64,000 nt of DNA from Enemella evansiae (lineage in GTDB: Bacteria > Actinomycetota > Actinomycetes > Propionibacteriales > Propionibacteriaceae). The position numbers were made by a program, and so were the translations under genes. The stretch spans positions 124,001-188,000 of the forward strand of contig NZ_NMVP01000012.1 of NCBI RefSeq assembly GCF_002250705.1, read 5' to 3'. The notes under the pieces are model-generated. The model had not been told where the DNA came from. It did not search any database and saw nothing but the letters and a program-made list of their open reading frames with translations. Positions 7,376 through 14,545 of this stretch are shown here, in pieces (position 1 is the stretch's first letter; the number at the start of each line of letters is the position of its first letter).

Positions 7376-8338
7376 TCAACCGGCCCGGCGCGCGGCGAGT
7401 GTCAGGCCTCGGTCGATGATCTTGAAGAAGTCACCGGACTCGGCCTCGCGCCAGGTCCAACGGACCAGCCACTCCCCCTGTCGCCGAATCCCCTCCTCCC
7501 GGTTCTTCTCGGCGAGCACCACCTCGGTGACCGATTGGCCGGGTTTCAGCAATCGGCCATACTTCACGTTTCCATCGAACTCACCGACCAGGCCTCGATC
7601 CCGCCACCAGAAATCGCAGCGACCCACGAACTCGCCAGCATCGGTCTCGATGTCATGCTGCAACTCCGGTGCGGGTAGGCCGAGTTCGTGGATTCGCCAA
7701 CGGGAAAAGGATTCGCCGCGGCTTTCCGCTCGTGGGTTGGCGAACTCCGCAGCGATCCGCGCGGTCCGGTTCCCGGGCACCCGGCGCCGGCGATCCAGCT
7801 CCTCGAGCAGCTCGTCACGGTCCAGGCCGCGGCGCAGCGCGGAGTCCGCCACGCCCACCGCATCGGCGATCGGCAATTGCCGCAACAGGTCCATCGTGGT
7901 GGTCAACAGATCGGTCATCTCGATCTCCAGGCCCGGTGCGGGCACCGATCGCTGCGACCCACCGCGATGCACGTGGAGGTATCGCGATACCGATCCACCG
8001 CCCTTGCCCGCTCGCACCACCTGCACCCGATCCAGGGCGCGGGCCGGCAGCCAGAGATCATGCAGGACCCCGGCGGTGACATGACTGAGCACGGAACCGG
8101 CCTTGAGATCCGGAACCATGGCGGCCACCAGATCACGATGCCGATCCTCGGGGGTCTGCCACGAGCCCGCCTCGCCATAGATGCCGCGCCCCAGGCGTAC
8201 GAACTCGCCGGCCCGGAGCGCGCTCGCCAACTCGGCCGCGCTGTGTCCTCGGCCCAGATAATCCCGGCGTCGGTGATGCATGCCACCAGCCCACCATCGA
8301 GAAGCGGTGTGCGACAGGCGCAGATCCGGGTTATCCAC
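7376..8338 (-). CDS. AbiEi-like winged helix plus DUF559-type nuclease domain protein
   Basis: 320 residues from a GTG start. The N-terminal about 65 residues ('HSAAELASALRAGEFVRLGR', then 'GIYG') resemble the winged-helix domain of AbiEi-type antitoxins. The C-terminal third has the layout of DUF559/Vsr-like PD-(D/E)XK nucleases: 'GRCDFWW', 'GLVGEFDGNVKYG', then 'KNREEGIRRQGEWLVRWTW', that is D...E-x-D-G-x-x-K. This combination is common and usually single-copy and unpaired in actinobacteria. No AbiEii nucleotidyltransferase toxin lies beside it, so a type IV toxin-antitoxin role is not supported. A DNA-cleaving or repair role is inference. The gene is a cargo-like unit flanked by two copies of a hairpin repeat. 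Confidence 0.7.
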   Translation of the reverse strand: MDNPDLRLSHTASRWWAGGMHHRRRDYLGRGHSAAELASALRAGEFVRLGRGIYGEAGSWQTPEDRHRDLVAAMVPDLKAGSVLSHVTAGVLHDLWLPARALDRVQVVRAGKGGGSVSRYLHVHRGGSQRSVPAPGLEIEMTDLLTTTMDLLRQLPIADAVGVADSALRRGLDRDELLEELDRRRRVPGNRTARIAAEFANPRAESRGESFSRWRIHELGLPAPELQHDIETDAGEFVGRCDFWWRDRGLVGEFDGNVKYGRLLKPGQSVTEVVLAEKNREEGIRRQGEWLVRWTWREAESGDFFKIIDRGLTLAARRAG

Positions 8339-8377
8339 AGCGAAGAATCACCGGACAACACCACTGATCCGCGACTC

Positions 8378-8444
8378 CGCGTACCAACTCTCACTCTGCG
8401 GCTTGCATGCAGGCCGCAGAGTGGAAGATGAGCCGCAGAGTGGC
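8378..8444. repeat. Hairpin repeat, copy 2 (pairs with 7284-7349)
   Basis: Same element as 7284-7349. The stem here is the 11-bp CACTCTGCGGC (8392-8402) pairing with 8413-8423 around the 10-nt loop TTGCATGCAG. Relative to copy 1 the left arm has C to T and the right arm the matching G to A, so pairing is kept. It lies upstream of the DUF559-like gene and at the 3' end of the next minus-strand gene. Confidence 0.75.
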
Positions 8445-8452
8445 GCGGGCGG

Positions 8453-8932
8453 TCAGCTCATCAGGCGGCCGATGACCATCACCAGGATGAAGACGAGCAG
8501 CAGCAGCGCGGCGCCGGCGAGCTGCCACTTCACCGGCACGTTCGCCAGCCAGCGGTCGGCCTGCGCGGATCCGGTGGTACGCCCCAGACCATCCCACCAA
8601 CGGCCGAAGCGGGAGCGCTCGGCGTCTTCGTCCTCGGCGTCCTCGCCAACCGGGCCGGCCCCGGTCATCGGCCCCTCGGGCAGCGGGTCGCCGGCGAAGG
8701 TGGCATCCACATCGGCCCGGCGGCGGCGTACCTCGGCCAGCGCACCGAGCAGCGCGTCGTCGACCGGCACCGGAACCCCGTCGATGGCGTTCCCGGACCA
8801 GACGATCAGCTCGACGCTCCACGGATCACCGGGGACGTGCTCGACCAGTTGCCACTCCACCGGCCCGGGCGGCATGCCCTGCGGCGGCACCGGTTGCCCC
8901 GGCATCGGTCCCGGCGGCGGGGTGCTGGTCAT
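8453..8932 (-). CDS. Tail-anchored membrane protein, function unknown
   Basis: 159 residues. The N-terminus is Pro/Gly-rich and disordered (residues 1-30), then comes a soluble region with 'DPWSVELIVWSGNAIDG', then an acidic stretch 'GEDAEDEDAERS', and finally one C-terminal transmembrane helix ('LAGAALLLLVFILVMVIG') ending just before the stop. That makes it a likely tail-anchored protein facing the cytosol. ATG 8932 is chosen because AGAGGT lies just upstream; an in-frame ATG at 8962 has no such site. It diverges from the small membrane protein at 9021. No family recognised. Confidence 0.65.
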   Translation of the reverse strand: MTSTPPPGPMPGQPVPPQGMPPGPVEWQLVEHVPGDPWSVELIVWSGNAIDGVPVPVDDALLGALAEVRRRRADVDATFAGDPLPEGPMTGAGPVGEDAEDEDAERSRFGRWWDGLGRTTGSAQADRWLANVPVKWQLAGAALLLLVFILVMVIGRLMS

Positions 8933-9020
8933 CGTGGCACCTCTCGGAGGATCATTCGGCATCGGCGCGTGGAAGACTGACCACGCTCGATTTCAACCTA
9001 GCAACCCCGGGAGGCCATCG

Positions 9021-9428
9021 GTGCGGGCACAGCGACTCGGTCGGGCCGCGAATTGGGCCGCCCTGGCGGTCGTGGTGCTGATGCTCCTCGCGGCGTTCGC
9101 GCCCCTGCCGGCCCCGATCACCCAGATCGTGGCCGCGCTCGGGGGCGTACTCGCCGCCGCGGTGGTGCTCACCTGGCTGACCGTCGGCTGGCTGAAGCGC
9201 CCGCGGCGCCCGCTGTGGATCCTCGGGATCGCCTGGCTGCTGGTCGCCGCGCTCGGCTGCTGGATGGTCGGCTACGCCCTGGCGCTGCGCGGGAACCCGG
9301 CCCGGTTCGCCGACGGACGCGTCGACGCCACCCCGTTCGGCTACGGCGCCTGGTTCGGGGTGCTGGTGCTGGTCGCCGGCGGCTGGCAACTGCGCTGGCT
9401 GGCCGGCGTACGCCGCGAGGCGGCGTGA
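9021..9428 (+). CDS. Small integral membrane protein
   Basis: 135 residues from a GTG preceded by GGGAGG at 6-7 nt spacing. Hydrophobic segments at about residues 10-30, 34-55, 66-86 and 105-128 predict four transmembrane helices with a basic loop 'WLKRPRRP' on the cytosolic side. No known domain could be recognised. It diverges from the tail-anchored protein at 8932 and is followed immediately by a strong hairpin (9429-9457). Confidence 0.65.
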   Translation: MRAQRLGRAANWAALAVVVLMLLAAFAPLPAPITQIVAALGGVLAAAVVLTWLTVGWLKRPRRPLWILGIAWLLVAALGCWMVGYALALRGNPARFADGRVDATPFGYGAWFGVLVLVAGGWQLRWLAGVRREAA

Positions 9429-9457
9429 CCGCGCCCCCGTGGGAGGCGGGGGCGCGG
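9429..9457. terminator. Hairpin terminator between convergent genes
   Basis: Perfect 11-bp stem CCGCGCCCCCG (9429-9439) pairing with 9447-9457 around a 7-nt loop, starting directly after the stop of the membrane-protein gene and ending 7 nt before the stop of the convergent DUF2853 gene. There is no T-run, as is common in actinobacteria. It could serve both strands. Confidence 0.75.
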
Positions 9458-9464
9458 TGTCAGC

Positions 9465-9794
9465 TCACTTCTTGGACTTCTTGAACTGGTCCAGCTGACC
9501 GAAGTGATCGGCGAGCAGGTAGTAGACCGTGGGACGGTACTTGCGCGAGGACCCCTTCAACTGCTCCCCGACGGCCTTGATGGCCGCGTCGGCCTTCGCG
9601 TCGTCGGTGACACCGAGTTTCTTGGCGATGAACCCGTTCTTCACCCGATCGGTCTCGGCCTTGTCCGAGAACGACACCATCGAGGAATCGGCTTTGTGCA
9701 AGGAGATTCCGCAATGCCTCACGATGCCGGCGATCGCTTCGTCGTCGGCGTTCTTGACATGCTTCTTGACGTCGGCAGCCCAGTCAGTGGCCAT
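9465..9794 (-). CDS. DUF2853 family protein
   Basis: 109 residues, the normal size of the family. The signature 'DWAADVKKHVKNADDEAIAG' at the N-terminus, 'HCGISLHKADSSMVSFSD' and the C-terminal 'VTVYYLLA'-like stretch (here 'PTVYYLLADHFGQLDQF') match DUF2853, a small helical protein of unknown function. Lys-rich at both ends. It is monocistronic between two other minus-strand genes and a convergent membrane-protein gene, from which the hairpin at 9429-9457 separates it. Confidence 0.85.
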   Translation of the reverse strand: MATDWAADVKKHVKNADDEAIAGIVRHCGISLHKADSSMVSFSDKAETDRVKNGFIAKKLGVTDDAKADAAIKAVGEQLKGSSRKYRPTVYYLLADHFGQLDQFKKSKK

Positions 9795-9886
9795 GACACA
9801 CGTTTCCTTCCATCGCCCACGGTGAGCGATCTGCTGCTGACACTAACCGACAGTCAGAACGTGATCTGGACCACCCCGGCGGCGTG

Positions 9887-10567
9887 TCAGATCGCGGAAT
9901 CGGGCAGCACCTGGACCAGCCCCGCCATCAGCACCCCGCGATCGAGCAGCTCGGCCACCTGCGCCCACCCGGAGGCCTGCAGCCAGTCGTCGACGTGGTG
10001 GTCCAGCAGCGCCAGCACCGGCAACTCACCGGCGGCGGTGACCAGCGCGGCCCATTCCGGCGGGGCCGGATCGAGCACGATCGAGCCGAGCCCGGTCAGC
10101 ACCTCGACCACCGGCGCCGCCGGATCCTCGGTGCGCACCTGGACCCAGCCGCTGATCGGTTGCGGCGGCCGCGGCCAGGCCACCCACCCCGCCCCCTCGA
10201 GCAGCTCGGCCAGCACCGGGTGGTCCCCGCGGAACACCGGCGCATCGACATCGGGATTGACCAGCAGCGCCGGCCGGTCGTCGGGCAGCGCGACACAGCC
10301 CACCCGGTGCACACCACGGCTGGGATCGAGCTGGGCCGGCGCGTCCAGCAGCACCTCCTCGGCCGGGCCACAGGCCGGATGTCGCGGCCGGACCCGCAGC
10401 CACTCACCCCGCTGGTCCACGTCGGGGGCGCGTTCGATCAGCAGATTCGCCACCTCGCCGATGGGTTCACCGCAGAGCTGGCAGGGTACGGCCGCGTCCA
10501 GCAGCCGGCCCACCCCCGCCGGGAGGCGTACGCCATCGGGTGCCTGCAACCGCACCGATTCAGCCAA
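9887..10567 (-). CDS. Hypothetical protein with an N-terminal CxxC
   Basis: 226 residues, soluble, no signal peptide. A CxxC (CQLCGEPIGE, about residues 29-38) and a later 'HPAC' (about 63-66) could bind one zinc ion. The rest is Leu/Asp-rich with no recognisable family motif and ends in 'LVQVLPDSAI'. Its start overlaps the last 8 nt of the M23 peptidase gene, so it belongs to that operon and may assist or follow the wall hydrolase. Function unknown. Confidence 0.6.
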   Translation of the reverse strand: MAESVRLQAPDGVRLPAGVGRLLDAAVPCQLCGEPIGEVANLLIERAPDVDQRGEWLRVRPRHPACGPAEEVLLDAPAQLDPSRGVHRVGCVALPDDRPALLVNPDVDAPVFRGDHPVLAELLEGAGWVAWPRPPQPISGWVQVRTEDPAAPVVEVLTGLGSIVLDPAPPEWAALVTAAGELPVLALLDHHVDDWLQASGWAQVAELLDRGVLMAGLVQVLPDSAI

Positions 10568-12260
10568 AGGTCACTCCGTTCGCCCGCAGGAACGCGACCG
10601 GATCCTGCGCCTTGTAGATGTCACCCGGTTGGATCCCGGGCGGGTAGTACTCCAGGTGCAGGTGCGGCCCTGAGGAGTTGCCGGTCGAGCCGACCAGCCC
10701 GATCCGGTCCCCGGCCCGTACCTGCTGGCCCGGTTGCACCAGGATCGCGCTCATGTGCGCATAGTGGGTGCTGATTCCGCCGGCGTGGCTGAGCACGACC
10801 GCATTGCCGTTCCAGCCCAGCGACATCTGCGGCGCGACCACCCCGTCCATCACCGCGAAGATCGGCGTACCCATCGGCGCCGGGAAGTCCTCACCGGTGT
10901 GGGTGGAGGACCACATCGAACCCCGGGCGCCGAACCGGCCCGAGGGCGGATAGCCCGGCGGCAGCGGGGCCACCGCCTTGCTCCCGCCGGCCGGGATCGC
11001 TACCGGCGGTGGCATGCCCTTGCCGACATTGCCGTAGGTGGTGACGTGCACGTGGTCGCGGTGCGCGGAGGTGTCATCGGGACCCGAATAGCAGCTGGCC
11101 TGGCTGCCACACTGCCGCCAGCCCTCCGCGGCCCGGCTCACCGACCAGATCCGTTCGTTGTAGATCATGTAGTCGATGCCGAGCGCGGTGGCGTTCTGGC
11201 GCAGCATCTCGGTGGCGCGGTTGCCGTATTCGACCGCCTGCGGGCTCTTGAAGTCGGGGAAGGCGCTGGAGAACATGATGTCCACCGCACGGCCGCTGGG
11301 GTGGTCGGGCAGCGCGTCGGGGCGTACCCCGCCGTAGATCTTGATCTCCGGGAACTGCGAGGCCACCGCGCCGGCGACCAGCATGGTGTCGGGCTGGACG
11401 CCGGCCAGCATCGTGGTGAGCCAGGGCGGCGGCGGGCCGAACCCGCTGTAGGCGTTGGGTCCGCAGCCGACCGGCTGGGTGGTCATCGGCGGGATGCCGG
11501 CGCCGCCCTCGGCGGAGATCTTGGCCAGCAGCTGCTGGCCGAACTGCTCGAACTGGGCGTAGCGGCCGGGGAACGCCGAGCGCTGCACCTCCTGGATCAC
11601 CTCACCGGCGGGCCGGGTCTCCCAGTCCTTCTTGTCGAACAGTCCCGGCGGCTCGGAGATCTGCCCGGGGCGCTCTTTTCCTTTGAGGAAAAGGATCGTG
11701 GCCTTCGTGACATCGATCCGCTCGGCCGGGGTACCGTGCCACTGCTGCTGCTGGAACATGCCGACCGAGTTGTGGTCGGTGGAGACGCCGTCGTTGGGGT
11801 AGTTCAGCGAGTCCTCCTGGCCGGGCACGTCGGAGGCCAGGTTGTAGAGCCGGGTCTCGACCATCGCGGCCATCAGCGCCATCACCGCCGCCTTGTCGTT
11901 GGCGCCGACCGAGCGGGCCGCGGCGACGATGGTCTTGGCGTTGCGGAGCTGGACCTCGTCGAGCTGCTCGAAGGTCTCGGGGGCGGCGAGTTCGGGATTG
12001 CGTACGCCCGGCCCGGATCTGTTGCCCGACGCGGGTTGCGGCACATTGCCACCCCCGGGCGGCCCGGAGTTGGTCACCGGCGCCGGGCAGGTGGCGGACA
12101 GGTTCGCGGTCATCAGCGCGGGCTGCGGCGGCGGGGTGAGCTGCACGGTGGCCAGCGCCGAGAGCAGCCCGGAGATCAGCATCAGCACCACCGCACCGAC
12201 CAGCCAGGGCACCCAGCCCCCCGGGGGACGGGACCGCCGGGGCGTACCGGATCGGGGCAT
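10560..12260 (-). CDS. Multi-domain peptidoglycan hydrolase with M23 endopeptidase domain
   Basis: 566 residues. An N-terminal membrane anchor (about 17-39, 'LVGAVVLMLISGLLSALATV') is followed by a lysozyme-like segment (about 100-235) with 'MALMAAMVETRLYNLASDVP' and 'SVGMFQQQ'. A middle domain follows (about 280-420) whose 'HPSGRAVDIMF' and 'HRDHVHV' resemble M15-type metallopeptidases. The C-terminal LytM/M23 domain (about 450-566) has zinc-binding 'HTGEDF' and 'HLHLEYYP' and the 'HYAHM' segment. Such proteins cleave peptidoglycan outside the membrane. The ATG at 12260 overlaps the upstream stop (TGATG). The downstream CxxC gene overlaps its end. The layout resembles cell-wall hydrolases of conjugative elements, but no other transfer genes are nearby, so that origin is only a possibility. 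Confidence 0.83.
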   Translation of the reverse strand: MPRSGTPRRSRPPGGWVPWLVGAVVLMLISGLLSALATVQLTPPPQPALMTANLSATCPAPVTNSGPPGGGNVPQPASGNRSGPGVRNPELAAPETFEQLDEVQLRNAKTIVAAARSVGANDKAAVMALMAAMVETRLYNLASDVPGQEDSLNYPNDGVSTDHNSVGMFQQQQWHGTPAERIDVTKATILFLKGKERPGQISEPPGLFDKKDWETRPAGEVIQEVQRSAFPGRYAQFEQFGQQLLAKISAEGGAGIPPMTTQPVGCGPNAYSGFGPPPPWLTTMLAGVQPDTMLVAGAVASQFPEIKIYGGVRPDALPDHPSGRAVDIMFSSAFPDFKSPQAVEYGNRATEMLRQNATALGIDYMIYNERIWSVSRAAEGWRQCGSQASCYSGPDDTSAHRDHVHVTTYGNVGKGMPPPVAIPAGGSKAVAPLPPGYPPSGRFGARGSMWSSTHTGEDFPAPMGTPIFAVMDGVVAPQMSLGWNGNAVVLSHAGGISTHYAHMSAILVQPGQQVRAGDRIGLVGSTGNSSGPHLHLEYYPPGIQPGDIYKAQDPVAFLRANGVTFG

Positions 12261-12787
12261 CAGTGCCCCTCCTTCTCCAGGAAGGAGACTCGCCATCCCT
12301 TCGGTGCGGTGAGGTCCTTGACCAGCCCCATCCCCCACCAGGTGTCGTCGGTGAGCTGCACGTGGGCGTACGCCTCATTGGCGCGGGCGACACCGGGGTC
12401 GAGGGCCGCGCTGGTCTTCCGCTTCGCGTTCGGCAGCCGCTCGTTGGCGACCTGCTTGGCGAGCACCAGATCGTTCGGGGTGGCCAGATCCTTCAGCCTG
12501 GCTTCGCGTTCGGCCGGCGTACCGGGGCGCAGGAAGGCGTCCATGTAGGCGTTGGCGACCTCGACCTGGGCGGTCTGGTCACCGGGCATCGGGCGTTCCT
12601 CACCGAGCGAGGTGGGGGCGGCGGTCGGCGCCGCGGTGCCCTGGGCCGGCGGATCGATCCGGACCGGCGGCGGGGCCGGTGGCGGGGTCGCCGCCTGCCG
12701 GCCCGAACCGACCAGCAGCACGATCACCGAGGCGATCACGACGGCGGCCACCGCCGCGAGCGCGGCGACCAGCTTCCAACGTGTCAT
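12260..12787 (-). CDS. Membrane-anchored hypothetical protein in the M23 operon
   Basis: 175 residues. A single N-terminal helix (about residues 5-27, 'LVAALAAVAAVVIASVIVLL') is followed by a Pro/Ala-rich linker (about 33-65) and an extracytoplasmic domain with 'QVEVANAYMDAFLRPGTPAE' and 'AYAHVQLTDDTWWGMGLVKD'. The topology suits a bitopic protein with its domain outside the membrane. ATG 12787 is preceded by AGGAG. Its stop overlaps the start of the peptidase gene (TGATG), so the two are translationally coupled and probably act together at the wall. Confidence 0.65.
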   Translation of the reverse strand: MTRWKLVAALAAVAAVVIASVIVLLVGSGRQAATPPPAPPPVRIDPPAQGTAAPTAAPTSLGEERPMPGDQTAQVEVANAYMDAFLRPGTPAEREARLKDLATPNDLVLAKQVANERLPNAKRKTSAALDPGVARANEAYAHVQLTDDTWWGMGLVKDLTAPKGWRVSFLEKEGH

Positions 12788-12843
12788 CTCAGGGCTCCTG
12801 CAGGTCCGGGACGCGCCCACCCTACGGGGCGGTCCGGGTCACC

Positions 12844-13731
12844 TCACTGCTGCGGAGGCTGCTGCCCGTACTGGCCCGGCTGCCCGTACTGACCCGGCTG
12901 CCCGTACTGCTGGGGCGGTTGCTGCTGCGCAGACTGCTGGCCGGGCTGAGGCTGCGGCTGGTACTGCTGCTGACCATACTGCTCGGGCTGGCCGTAGTTC
13001 TGCTGCTGGCCGTAGTTCTGCTGCTGGCCGTAGGGCTGCTGACCCTGCTGCGGCAGCGCGGGCTGCTGACCCTGCTGACCCTGCTGCTGGGGTGCCTGCC
13101 GCTGGGTCTGGGGCGGGGCCTGCTGCTCCTCGCCGCGGTAGGCGATCTCGCCGAAGTTCACGTCCGGGGCCTGGCGTACCTGCGGGTCGTTGACCTCGAA
13201 GTAGGTGGCCTTCTCGAACTTGAACATCCCGGCGATCACGTTGGTCGGCACCGAGTCGATCTTGGTGTTGTATTCGCGCACATTGGCGTTGTAGTAGCGC
13301 CGGCCGGCCGCGATCCGGTCCTCGGTCTCGGTCAGCTCCTTCTGCAGGTGCAGGAAGTTCTGGTTCGACTTCAGATCCGGGTACGCCTCCACCGAGACCA
13401 GCAGGTTGCGGACCGCACCCGAGAGCGCCTCCTCGGTCTGGGCGCGCTGCTCGGACGGCATGTCACCCTCTTGGCTGGCGACCTGGGCGGCCTGGTTGCG
13501 CAACCGGGTGACGTCCTCGAGGGTGTTGCGCTCATGGGCGGCGAAGGCCCGCACGGTCTCGACCAGGTTGGGGATCAGCTCGTAGCGCCGGTTCAGCTCG
13601 ACGTCGACCTGGCGCCAGGACTCCTGGATCATGTTCCGTTGCTTGACGAAACCGTTGTACATGCTCATGGCGACCAGGCCCAGCACGACGACGATGGCCA
13701 GGATCACCAGCACGATGATCAATGCGGTCAC
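12844..13731 (-). CDS. lemA: LemA family protein with a long Gln/Tyr-rich tail
   Basis: 295 residues from a GTG preceded by AAGGAG. A short N-terminal transmembrane segment ('LIIVLVILAIVVVLGLVAM', about 3-21) is followed by the LemA helical domain (about 25-190): 'QRNMIQESWRQVDVELNRRY', 'LIPNLVETVRAFAAHE', 'DRIAAGRRYYNANVREYN' and 'FFEV'-type end 'ATYFEVND'. LemA proteins normally end near residue 185-190. Here about 95 more residues of Gln, Pro, Gly and Tyr repeats follow ('QQNYGQ', 'GQPGQYGQ'), a disordered low-complexity tail. Function of LemA is not settled. The gene stands between pyrE and the M23 operon and appears separately transcribed. Confidence 0.87.
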   Translation of the reverse strand: MTALIIVLVILAIVVVLGLVAMSMYNGFVKQRNMIQESWRQVDVELNRRYELIPNLVETVRAFAAHERNTLEDVTRLRNQAAQVASQEGDMPSEQRAQTEEALSGAVRNLLVSVEAYPDLKSNQNFLHLQKELTETEDRIAAGRRYYNANVREYNTKIDSVPTNVIAGMFKFEKATYFEVNDPQVRQAPDVNFGEIAYRGEEQQAPPQTQRQAPQQQGQQGQQPALPQQGQQPYGQQQNYGQQQNYGQPEQYGQQQYQPQPQPGQQSAQQQPPQQYGQPGQYGQPGQYGQQPPQQ

Positions 13732-13780
13732 GGGGTGCTCCTTCGATGCGCGACAAGTTGCCGCCCAGCCTAGACCAGCC

Positions 13781-14323
13781 TCAGCCCAAGCCCAGTTCTT
13801 CGGCGGTGATCGCGTAGCGGTAGAGCAGACCGGCCTCGGCGATCTTCTCGGCCGCCACGGTGTTGCGGTCCACCACCACGGCCACCGCGACCACCTCCGC
13901 ACCCGCCTGCTGCAGCGCCTCGACCGCGGTCAGCGCGGAACCGCCGGTGGTCGAGGTGTCCTCCACCACCAGCACCCGGCGACCGGCGACCTCGGTGCCC
14001 TCGATCCGGCGCTGCAGCCCGTGCGCCTTCTCCGACTTGCGGACCACGAAGGCATCCAGCCGCTGACCGGCGTACGCCGCGGCGTGCAGCATCGAAGTGG
14101 CGACCGGGTCCGCACCCAGGGTCAGCCCACCGACGGCGTCGAAGTCTAGATCGGCGACCAGTTCCCGCATCACCCGCCCGACGAGCGGCGCGGCCACCCC
14201 GTCGAGGGTCACCCGCCGCATGTCGACGTAGTAGTCGGCCTCCTGCCCCGAGGACAGCGTCACCCGCTGGTGCACCACGGCCAGATCCTTGATGTGCTCG
14301 ATGAGCTCTTCCCGGTCGGACAT
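13781..14323 (-). CDS. pyrE: Orotate phosphoribosyltransferase
   Basis: 180 residues, the size of the short bacterial OPRTases. It converts orotate plus PRPP to OMP in de novo pyrimidine synthesis. Visible signatures are 'TLSSGQEADYYVDMRRVTL' (substrate-binding N-terminus), 'GGLTLGADPVATSML', 'FVVRKSEKAHGLQRRIEG' (flexible catalytic loop with Lys and His) and the PRPP motif 'VLVVEDTSTTGGSALTAV'. ATG 14323 is chosen because the conserved N-terminus begins 'MSDREELIEHIKDLAVVH'. It is not grouped with other pyr genes. The upstream intergenic stretch (14324-14545) carries dispersed repeats. Confidence 0.93.
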   Translation of the reverse strand: MSDREELIEHIKDLAVVHQRVTLSSGQEADYYVDMRRVTLDGVAAPLVGRVMRELVADLDFDAVGGLTLGADPVATSMLHAAAYAGQRLDAFVVRKSEKAHGLQRRIEGTEVAGRRVLVVEDTSTTGGSALTAVEALQQAGAEVVAVAVVVDRNTVAAEKIAEAGLLYRYAITAEELGLG

Positions 14324-14359
14324 GGCCCCCAACCTATCGGCCCCAGACACGAGCGAGCC

Positions 14360-14455
14360 CTCACGTTCATCGAGCAGGTCGCGCAGCGACCGTGTCGAGA
14401 TGAACCCCTTCGCCCCTGCGCCGGTCGAGCGAGGAGCGCAGCGACGAGTCGAAAC
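14360..14455. repeat. Dispersed palindromic repeat cluster
   Basis: Between pyrE and the HNH gene. Contains GTTCATCGAG-AGGTCGCGCAGCGACC-GTGTCGAGATGAAC, an imperfect palindrome (arms GTTCATC/GATGAAC) also present at 21402-21448, then TCGAGCGAGGAGCGCAGCGACGAGTCGAA, a relative of the repeats at 31, 33.5 and 36.4 kb. No coding potential seen in 14324-14545. Confidence 0.7.
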
Positions 14456-14545
14456 CAAGCCCCAGAAAAAGATCAAAACTCGCGGGTTCAGAGTCGTACA
14501 TACGTGCTATTATTAGACATGGCAGATGAGAGGAGGTGACCACAG

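Noticed and set aside
7376..8338. Type IV toxin-antitoxin (AbiE) system
   Set aside because: Only an AbiEi-like N-terminal wing is seen, fused to a nuclease-like domain, with no AbiEii toxin gene beside it.
10560..12787. Integrative conjugative element
   Set aside because: The M23 hydrolase pair is reminiscent of transfer regions, but no relaxase, VirB4/TraG-like ATPase, integrase or attachment site is present.
14480..14545. A tRNA or small RNA gene before the HNH gene
   Set aside because: The stretch is AT-rich, but no cloverleaf or conserved tRNA arms could be drawn. It looks like a promoter and ribosome site.
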